From the IMG/VR virus record IMGVR_UViG_3300006802_000571, positions 1-23,872 of that record: DNA of 23,872 bases, one strand, 5' to 3'. The stretch's first letter is position 1; each line of letters opens with the position of its first letter. Origin of the DNA: a virus. The translations under genes were made by a program, and so were the position numbers. Shown here piece after piece: positions 18,524 to 23,872 of this stretch. The notes under the pieces are model-generated. The model searched no databases, was not told where the DNA came from, and worked only from the letters and a program-made list of their open reading frames with translations.

Positions 18524-18758
18524 CTAAATCCTCACTTTCCTCTTCAGTATAACAGTCCGTGCAGATTAAGTCAATATTGTTTGTATACTTATCAATGTGC
18601 CAGTCATCAATCTTTTCCCCCTCTCTGGGTCCTCTATCACATTTAGAACACACAACCTGCTTTTTGAAGTTTGCCATTGAAGTCTTGAAGTCTTTCATAA
18701 ACTTCTTTCTTGCCACAACAAACTGCTTTCGTTTTAGTTTCTTAGCAAAACTTGCCAT
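18501..18758 (-). CDS. basic zinc-ribbon protein (85 aa)
   Basis: A strongly basic helical N-terminus (MASFAKKLKRKQFVVARKKF, MKDFKTSMANFKKQ) is followed by a four-cysteine zinc ribbon: C37-x2-C40 in VVCSKCDRGP and C66-x2-C69 in LICTDCYTEE, with DDWHIDKY between, and an acidic tail. The arrangement suggests nucleic-acid or ribosome binding. Small proteins of this design recur in large marine phages as I recall, with no known role. The ATG overlaps the dUTPase stop (TAATG) behind AGGAGA. It overlaps the next gene by 23 bases. Confidence 0.82.
   Translation of the reverse strand: MASFAKKLKRKQFVVARKKFMKDFKTSMANFKKQVVCSKCDRGPREGEKIDDWHIDKYTNNIDLICTDCYTEEESEDLDAEDVII
18546..18574 (-). promoter_or_regulatory. 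promoter for the IMPDH/GMPR gene, inside the zinc-ribbon gene
   Basis: TTGACT (18574-18569), 17-base spacer, TATACT (18551-18546) preceded by TGT (extended -10). Predicted +1 is near 18539, followed by GAGGA and the ATG at 18523. Confidence 0.75.
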
Positions 18759-19228
18759 TATCTATCTCCTGTTGAGCCGAGCGCTCCTGCTCCTCGGGCT
18801 GTTTCACCTCCGTAAAGGTTGTCTTCTTTTGTTTCCCGAAGTCTTGGCTTTTCAATTCTCACAAAGACTCCTTGTGCTACTTTATCTCCCGCTTCAATAA
18901 ACTGAACTTCTGTGCCGATGTTGTGAAGATTCACAAAGATTTCTCCTGTGTATCCTTCATCCACCACGCAAGCGCCGGCAATAAGACTGCGTTTACTTGC
19001 TACGCCTGACTTATTCATAATTTGAAGCATACAACCAGATGGTACTTCCATCTTGATGCCAGTTGGTAACAATACTCCCCTACCTGGCTCGATCCTCATC
19101 GCTGTGCCTTCAACAGGACAATAGAAAAAATCCATCCCTGCGTCAGTTCTGTGTGCCCTTTGGGGCAGTTTTGCTTCTGGGTGTGTGCGAAACACCTTTA
19201 CTACGTTGTCTTCATCTAAAAATGCCAT
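18758..19228 (-). CDS. dut: dUTPase (deoxyuridine triphosphatase)
   Basis: A 156-residue trimeric-type dUTPase that hydrolyses dUTP to dUMP, keeping uracil out of DNA and feeding dTMP synthesis. All five motifs are visible: 1, TDAGMDF (28-34); 2, NKSGVASKRSL (72-82); 3, GACVVDEGYTGEIFV (85-99) with the catalytic Asp90 and Tyr93; 4, KVAQGVF (116-122); 5, RGAGALGSTG (145-154), the nucleotide-capping P-loop-like tail. Motif 2 has Lys-Ser-Gly where Arg-Ser-Gly is usual. The ATG at 19228 follows GGAGGAAAG. It lies directly after the DNA polymerase gene, a typical replication neighbourhood. Confidence 0.96.
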   Translation of the reverse strand: MAFLDEDNVVKVFRTHPEAKLPQRAHRTDAGMDFFYCPVEGTAMRIEPGRGVLLPTGIKMEVPSGCMLQIMNKSGVASKRSLIAGACVVDEGYTGEIFVNLHNIGTEVQFIEAGDKVAQGVFVRIEKPRLRETKEDNLYGGETARGAGALGSTGDR

Positions 19229-19240
19229 TACTTTCCTCCT

Positions 19241-22200
19241 TTATGCTAGTAGCTTAAACATTTTTCTCATACTGAAAGTGGAGAAACCCCACTGTTGGTT
19301 ATAGTTTAGTCTCGCCATGTAAGGGCGATTGATGTGTAGAATGTCTTTCTCTGGGTCTACACCCCAGCAACGAATAACTGTTGTCTCGTTGTTATCATCA
19401 ATAACCTTGACGACATAAAAAGTCTTTCCGTTCTTAGACTTCTTGACTTTGCATTCCCGAGGAATAAACCAAGTCACACCAAGCTCTGGGTCAAACTCTG
19501 AAATGGGCGGAACATAAAGTTCATTGAGCTTTTCACGAACTCTTGGTGTCACCACCGCATTGATTGGAAATACACCAGTTAGACTTACCAGTTTCTCTAA
19601 CTTCTCCTCTTCTGTCCAGTCTCCCTTTGCTCGATACTCTGGGTTCTCAATGTTCTCAATCAGGTTCTTTTCTTTTCTCGGGCGTTCCTTACAAGCTGCC
19701 ATCCAAAAGTGATGAAGACCAGTAAATCGATCATCTACCAAGTCATTGAGTGCTTGCGCCTCACAAAGAGCAATAAGAGACTTTTTGTTTAGTTTAGAAT
19801 AAACAACCTTTTCGTGGAATAAGAACTCCTCAATAGTATTGAAAGGTCTGTGTTTCACGATTTGTTCAATTGCTTTCTCTCCCAGACCCTTGATAGATGT
19901 TAGAGGCTGGATAAGAGTTGTTCCATCTTCACTGATTTCCCAGACTGAACCCGATGTATTTACGTTGAGTGCTCGAACATTGTATCCCAACGACTTAGCT
20001 GTTGCGATGGCTCGTTCTTTTCTGCTCTCTGGCTCCTTGTCTAAGAAAGCTGCTAGCCACTCAGCCGGGTAATAATTAAGAAGATAGGCACACTGATAAG
20101 AGAGTACGCAGTAGGAGACGGCGTGAGATTTATTAAAGCCGTAGCCTGAAAAGTACTCAAATGTTTCCCAAAGTTCTCTAGCTTCATAGTCTTTCATTCC
20201 TTTCTCGACACAGCCCCTACGGAACTTGTCGAAGATCTTGTCTTTTTCTACTTGGGCAGCACCTGTGCCCTTCTTAGTAAGTAGTTTTCTAAGCTTGTTA
20301 CCTTCATCTAGGCTGAGGTCCTTGCCTAGCTTGTGGGCCAGCATAGCGATTTGCTCTTGAAAAATAAGGAAGCCATAAGTTTCTTCCGTTACTTCTCGCA
20401 CAGTCTTGTTGATGTATTCAATGTCCTGTGGATTCTCCTTTGCTCCCACATACTTCTTATCTACGTTCGCAGATAGTGGACCTGGGCGGTAGATAGAAGT
20501 AATAGCAGCCAAGTCAATAATGTTGTCTGGCTTTGCGTTCTTGCAGAATGTTTGTGCACCTGTTTCTGTAAACTGGAAAATACCAGCCCACTTGCCTTGG
20601 TGGAACACGTTTTCCCAGACTGCTTTATCATTTAGGTCAATCTTCTCTGGGTGTAAGTTTTTGTCATAAAACTCTTTGATGTCCGCAAATGTAGGGTTAG
20701 TCATTCCATGATGTCTGCGAAGGATACGCTCAATAGCACCTTCCAACATTCGCAGGGAAGCAAGACCCAAGATGTCAAACTTGATGAAACCCATAGGCTC
20801 TAGGTGGCGAACGTTCTGCCCCTCAGACCAAGGTGTTTGCCGTACTCCTCCTGAGTTAATCAGGGGCATCCACTGATCTAGGTTTTCACCTACAACAACA
20901 CCACCTGCGTGGCGAGAAGCAGAACGTGTCTGTCCGTAAAGAGTTTCAATGTGAGTCTTGATGTGTGGATACTTTACCAAGAACTTTTGTAGTGTTTCTG
21001 AGAACTCCATTAGTTCCTCGAAAGTTGGCGCATAGACACCAGCAGTAATACCATGTTTCTTCTTAGCAAGTGGCGTTGCTTCGTGAACCATCTTGCTTGT
21101 TACATTGTTTACTTCCGTGAACTCAATGCCATAGAACTTTGAGATGTCCTTGATAAGAGAACGTAATTGCAAGGTATTCCAGTTTGTAATAGGAACAACA
21201 GAGTTATCACCCCAAAGGTCAATAAGGATTTCTTTGAGAACCATAGGGTCTGAAACGTCATAGTCAATGTCTGGGTACCCTGAGCCACCCTTGGTCAAGA
21301 ATCTCTCAAACTGAAGTCCATACTTGATTGGATCAACTTGAGTAATGTTTAGAACATAAGCAACAAGCGAGCCAGCAGCAGAACCACGACCTGCACCGAC
21401 GAGTTGCTTATCAACAGCAACGTCAGCAATAGCTTTCATTGTTAGAAAGTATTTCGAAAAGCCACGTTCCTCGATAACGCCAACCTCATACTTGAGGCGA
21501 TCCACATACTCTTGATTGTCACCGAGGCCAAGGGACCGGAGACCTTCAACGCAGAGGGCTGCCAAGGTTTGCCCAGGAGTCGATCCCTCTGGGACAACAA
21601 AGTTGGGGAGCCGTACTTCGCTGTCGGGTAAGAAATCCTCAATCCTCTCGTGCGCAATTTGGTGCGTCCTTGTGATTGAGTTAAGGACCAAGTTGTCATC
21701 ATACTTTACTCCACATTCTTCTGAATACTTCTTGTATGATTCGAACATCTGGTCTCCGTTCTTTGGGTAAAGTTCGTAACCAATCTCTTCAACTGATACA
21801 GGAAGTTCGTCAGATAAATAGTCTGGCTTACCCTTACCTAACCAACCTAATCGCTTGTAAAGTTCTCTGTCTTTCCAAACATCTGCGTTGTAGTAATGCG
21901 AGTCTGCTGTTGAGATAAGCTCAATACCGAACTCTTGGTGCATCTGGATAATATATCGGTTGAGTTCGTGTTGTTCTGGCACGTTGTTCCACTGCAACTC
22001 ACCATACCAGCGGTCTCCAAAAATGGCTTGCATCTTCTGGGTTGTTTCCCGCATTGCTCCGAGAATAGCATCAGGACCGATGTCTCGGTTCTCCCAGTAG
22101 TTTCCAGCATAAACACCGCCAAGACAAGCCGAAGCAGCAATAACACCTTCGTTGTGCTTTTTGAGAAGTGCGTAATCAACACGAGGATAACGATAAAAGT

Positions 22201-22681
22201 TATCGCCAGTATAAGAGCGGGAAACCATCTTGAAAATGTTTTGTAGACCAGTTTGGTTCATTGCCAATAAGATAAGGTGTCGGCGTCTGTTGAGAACTGA
22301 CTTGATTTGTCGTTTTGAGGCGTTCTCATCTTCCACTGTGGTTCCCGAGTTGTCTGCCTCATAGTCAGACTTCTTCTTGGCTTCTTCTTTGATTGCTTCG
22401 TATTCTTCTTTCCACTTCGCAACAGAAGGGATAAAGTAAGCCTCACAGCCAAAGATGGGCTTGAACTCTTTGCCTGCCTTCTTCATCTTCTTGGCGTGGA
22501 GAACTTGCCAAGCGAGACCATTCATGTTTCCGTGGTCCGTGAGTGCAAGAGCATCCATGCCGTTCTCATAAGCAAAATCCATGTGCTCTGGTGGATAACC
22601 AAGAGCGTCAAATGGAGAGCCTGCCACAGAGTGAGCGTGGAGACCTACGAATGGGATTTCGCTTTGTTTTCTAGAGTTCAT
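19241..22681 (-). CDS. dnaE: DNA polymerase III alpha subunit (DnaE-type, C-family)
   Basis: A 1146-residue replicative polymerase. The N-terminal PHP domain has a largely complete metal set: H15, H17 (GLHAHS), H50 (TDHGN), E80 (GCEAYF), H135, C186 (SACLGG), D260 and H262 (TADSHY). The catalytic core carries GAGRGSAAGS (429-438), PDIDYD with D471 and D473, and a third aspartate in IKFDILGL. YGFNKSHAVSY and the later ITSIKGLGEKAIEQI (helix-hairpin-helix) are conserved in DnaE, and a C-terminal OB-like part follows. The size matches bacterial DnaE (about 1160). It should replicate the phage genome. The start is ATG 22681 behind AAAGG; a perfect consensus promoter lies 78 bases up. Confidence 0.97.
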   Translation of the reverse strand: MNSRKQSEIPFVGLHAHSVAGSPFDALGYPPEHMDFAYENGMDALALTDHGNMNGLAWQVLHAKKMKKAGKEFKPIFGCEAYFIPSVAKWKEEYEAIKEEAKKKSDYEADNSGTTVEDENASKRQIKSVLNRRRHLILLAMNQTGLQNIFKMVSRSYTGDNFYRYPRVDYALLKKHNEGVIAASACLGGVYAGNYWENRDIGPDAILGAMRETTQKMQAIFGDRWYGELQWNNVPEQHELNRYIIQMHQEFGIELISTADSHYYNADVWKDRELYKRLGWLGKGKPDYLSDELPVSVEEIGYELYPKNGDQMFESYKKYSEECGVKYDDNLVLNSITRTHQIAHERIEDFLPDSEVRLPNFVVPEGSTPGQTLAALCVEGLRSLGLGDNQEYVDRLKYEVGVIEERGFSKYFLTMKAIADVAVDKQLVGAGRGSAAGSLVAYVLNITQVDPIKYGLQFERFLTKGGSGYPDIDYDVSDPMVLKEILIDLWGDNSVVPITNWNTLQLRSLIKDISKFYGIEFTEVNNVTSKMVHEATPLAKKKHGITAGVYAPTFEELMEFSETLQKFLVKYPHIKTHIETLYGQTRSASRHAGGVVVGENLDQWMPLINSGGVRQTPWSEGQNVRHLEPMGFIKFDILGLASLRMLEGAIERILRRHHGMTNPTFADIKEFYDKNLHPEKIDLNDKAVWENVFHQGKWAGIFQFTETGAQTFCKNAKPDNIIDLAAITSIYRPGPLSANVDKKYVGAKENPQDIEYINKTVREVTEETYGFLIFQEQIAMLAHKLGKDLSLDEGNKLRKLLTKKGTGAAQVEKDKIFDKFRRGCVEKGMKDYEARELWETFEYFSGYGFNKSHAVSYCVLSYQCAYLLNYYPAEWLAAFLDKEPESRKERAIATAKSLGYNVRALNVNTSGSVWEISEDGTTLIQPLTSIKGLGEKAIEQIVKHRPFNTIEEFLFHEKVVYSKLNKKSLIALCEAQALNDLVDDRFTGLHHFWMAACKERPRKEKNLIENIENPEYRAKGDWTEEEKLEKLVSLTGVFPINAVVTPRVREKLNELYVPPISEFDPELGVTWFIPRECKVKKSKNGKTFYVVKVIDDNNETTVIRCWGVDPEKDILHINRPYMARLNYNQQWGFSTFSMRKMFKLLA

Positions 22682-22868
22682 TGATTAGACCTTTCATTTC
22701 TTCTAGTGTTTCAAGCAGTGTAGACTTCACTGCTTCTCTATCAATTTGGAACATCTCCATTATAAACCTTTTCTGGTCGTTTGTCAAGTTTATAAAGTTG
22801 TCGGGTAGACCAGCGTGTTCCTTGATAATAGCTGGCATCATGTCATAGGTTTCTTCAAGCCTCTTCAT
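22671..22868 (-). CDS. small hypothetical helical protein (65 aa)
   Basis: ATG 22868 to TAG 22671, overlapping the polymerase start by 11 bases and the upstream gene by 14. The product is acidic and predicted nearly all helical (MKRLEETYDMMPAIIKEHAG, LTNDQKRFIMEMFQIDREAV, LLETLEEMKGLINEL). It could be a small accessory factor for the polymerase translated just after it, but nothing in the sequence proves that. The dnaE promoter is embedded in its codons. Confidence 0.65.
   Translation of the reverse strand: MKRLEETYDMMPAIIKEHAGLPDNFINLTNDQKRFIMEMFQIDREAVKSTLLETLEEMKGLINEL
22759..22787 (-). promoter_or_regulatory. perfect-consensus sigma-70 promoter for dnaE, inside the 65-aa gene
   Basis: TTGACA (22787-22782), 17-base spacer, TATAAT (22764-22759): both hexamers and spacer equal the sigma-70 consensus. 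Predicted +1 is near 22752, about 70 bases above the dnaE ATG at 22681. Confidence 0.82.
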
Positions 22869-23715
22869 CTTCTATCATTCTCCTGTGGTAATAAGGTTTC
22901 ATAAATTGTCTTGTTGGTCTTGGTATTTTCATTCCCGAAGCATAATAAGCTTGGAGTTCTTCCCAAGTGTCTAAACTGTAATATTCGGGTATTTCAACTT
23001 TGTTATCTACTGATATTACATCAACATTGAATATTTTGTCAAGCGTAAAGTGACGGCTGGACCATCTTTCTTGGAGCGGTATGTCCCTGCTGCCTCCCGT
23101 GCATTGGTTCTTAACGTGGTGCTTGAACTTTGGCCAGTCCTCGGGAAAGAAAGTAAAACCAAGATAAAGTCCATCTCTAACAGTTTTGCCCTCATAAGAT
23201 AAAAAGAAAGAGTTTGGACCTCTTATTGCGTCTCTGTGGTCCCGAACAATAGAGGTATGATAAAGCCCATAAGGAAACGAAACAAAGTATTTGGTGGGAA
23301 GGGTCCATTGAGACATCTTATCTGCCATCTGGAAAGCCATTAGTGCTCCGTGTAAGGCAGACCAGCCAAGGCTATCTCTTCTATCTCTGTCTTTTTGTGA
23401 TAGCGGGGTATAAAAGATAGGGACCCATTTCTGATGGTATGACTTGTCTTTTACAAAGTCTTTTTCTTCAAAGAATCTAGGAGACATAACATAGTCTCCC
23501 AAACGCTTCTTTACAATGGGCGCTATGTCTTCTCCGCAAACAATCCAGATACTATCACAACCAGCATAAGCGCACTCATACACAGAACGCTCAACAGCGA
23601 GCATACCTTGTCTAATAGGCTGTAGATAATCGGGCCAAGGAAAGTCAAAAGAGTTGTTCCAGCCTGTAAGTGGAATAATACCTGCTACATTCCTACCCCT
23701 TGGTGCTTTCTTCAA
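22855..23715 (-). CDS. nucleotidyltransferase-like protein (286 aa, TTG start)
   Basis: The N-terminal 80 residues resemble the Rossmann-like nucleotide-binding half of sugar-phosphate nucleotidyltransferases: NVAGIIPLTGWNNSFDFPWP, YLQPIRQGMLAVERSVYECA and GCDSIWIVCGEDIAPIVKKR. The usual GxGTRxxP signature is replaced by GWNNSFDFPWP, so NTP binding and activity are uncertain. The rest (KYFVSFPYGLYHTSIVRDHR, DGLYLGFTFFPEDWPKF) is consistent with the acceptor half of a GT-A-type fold. TTG 23715 is chosen because GGAGG sits six bases upstream and no ATG lies near the conserved start. It could modify DNA, a virion glycan or a host sugar; the role is unknown. Confidence 0.72.
   Translation of the reverse strand: MKKAPRGRNVAGIIPLTGWNNSFDFPWPDYLQPIRQGMLAVERSVYECAYAGCDSIWIVCGEDIAPIVKKRLGDYVMSPRFFEEKDFVKDKSYHQKWVPIFYTPLSQKDRDRRDSLGWSALHGALMAFQMADKMSQWTLPTKYFVSFPYGLYHTSIVRDHRDAIRGPNSFFLSYEGKTVRDGLYLGFTFFPEDWPKFKHHVKNQCTGGSRDIPLQERWSSRHFTLDKIFNVDVISVDNKVEIPEYYSLDTWEELQAYYASGMKIPRPTRQFMKPYYHRRMIEDEEA
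23013..23042 (-). promoter_or_regulatory. possible promoter inside the nucleotidyltransferase-like gene
   Basis: TTGACA (23042-23037), 18-base spacer, TAATAT (23018-23013), predicted +1 near 23006. It would serve the 65-residue gene and dnaE with a long leader. The 18-base spacer and coding location keep confidence moderate. Confidence 0.4.
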
Positions 23716-23857
23716 CTATTTCCTCCATAGAAAGATTTAGCATTTTTACCCATTCCGTATCCGCATAAATGTTGTTGTCTCTGGGATAAGTGAAGCGGTT
23801 TACATGCTTTACTTTTGGTTTGCGATACTTGGGGTTGCCGTTTTTATAGTATGTCAT
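23693..23857 (-). CDS. small basic hypothetical protein (54 aa)
   Basis: ATG 23857 to TAG 23693, overlapping the next gene by 23 bases. The N-terminal half is basic and Tyr-rich (MTYYKNGNPKYRKPKVKHVN), followed by an acidic half (DTEWVKMLNLSMEEIVEEST). No family is recognised. The start overlaps a TGA in another frame as ATGA (23854-23857), the coupling style of this genome. Because the window ends 15 bases upstream, an earlier in-frame start cannot be excluded. Confidence 0.55.
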   Translation of the reverse strand: MTYYKNGNPKYRKPKVKHVNRFTYPRDNNIYADTEWVKMLNLSMEEIVEESTKG

Positions 23858-23872
23858 AAATGTACCATAAAT
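23854..23872 (-). CDS. possible 3' end of a gene entering the window
   Basis: The last 19 bases contain a frame ending in TGA at 23854-23856 that overlaps the next ATG as ATGA, as at a dozen other junctions here. Only about five codons are visible, so this is an inference from the coupling pattern. Confidence 0.25.

Noticed and set aside
1-23872. CRISPR arrays, insertion sequences, integrase or att sites, tRNA genes
   Set aside because: No regularly spaced direct repeats, transposase or integrase motifs, or cloverleaf with CCA end were seen; tRNA absence was judged by eye only.

Overview
The window is a compact, AT-leaning stretch of a tailed (Caudoviricetes) double-stranded DNA phage genome. 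Every credible gene lies on the minus strand, so transcription runs from high to low coordinates. Genes are packed with 1-4 base stop/start overlaps (ATGA, GTGA, TAATG, TGATG), and many proteins are very small. The gene mix points to a large, probably marine or aquatic virus of a Gram-negative bacterium: DnaE-type DNA polymerase, dUTPase, IMP dehydrogenase/GMP reductase, thymidine kinase, UV-damage endonuclease, DUF3310, Smr, Hsp20, GroEL, ClpP and an M15 endolysin. This assignment is an inference from gene content and promoter style; no taxonomic marker was searched.

Layout from high to low coordinates, which is the order of transcription. (1) 23.9-17.2 kb, replication and nucleotide metabolism: a nucleotidyltransferase-like protein, a 1146-residue PolIII alpha, dUTPase, a zinc-ribbon protein, a CBS-less IMPDH/GMPR, an unknown protein, and a cysteine-rich protein carrying only sigma-70 region 4. 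(2) 16.9-13.4 kb: an acidic repeat protein, a terminator, a membrane protein, a small unknown protein, a ClpP-type protease and a 485-residue probable structural protein. (3) 13.3-10.3 kb: a GroEL operon continuing into a coiled-coil membrane protein, glutaredoxin and small unknown proteins. (4) 10.3-9.7 kb: a single-gene Hsp20 unit with its own promoter, a structured leader that looks like a ROSE RNA thermometer, and its own terminator. (5) 9.7-5.7 kb: a 620-residue unknown protein, SH3-like and Smr small proteins, a HExxH membrane protein, endolysin and DUF3310. (6) 5.7-0 kb: a 2OG-Fe(II) oxygenase-like protein, UvdE, thymidine kinase, a beta-class DNA methyltransferase and a dense run of small SH3-like and single-membrane-span proteins.

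Transcription appears to use host-type sigma-70 promoters. I found eleven strong matches and a few weaker ones to TTGACA/TTGACT, a 16-18 base spacer, and TAnnnT, often with an extended TGn. Many sit inside the upstream gene. At three of them (5906, 9687, 16230) the A of the ATG falls exactly on the expected +1 and there is no Shine-Dalgarno sequence, which predicts leaderless mRNAs.

The most exciting system is the heat-shock/proteostasis set (Hsp20, GroEL, ClpP). Here a phage hsp20 seems to be controlled by a ROSE-like thermometer: a CUUGCUU anti-SD paired to AAGGAGG with the hallmark G-G mismatch.
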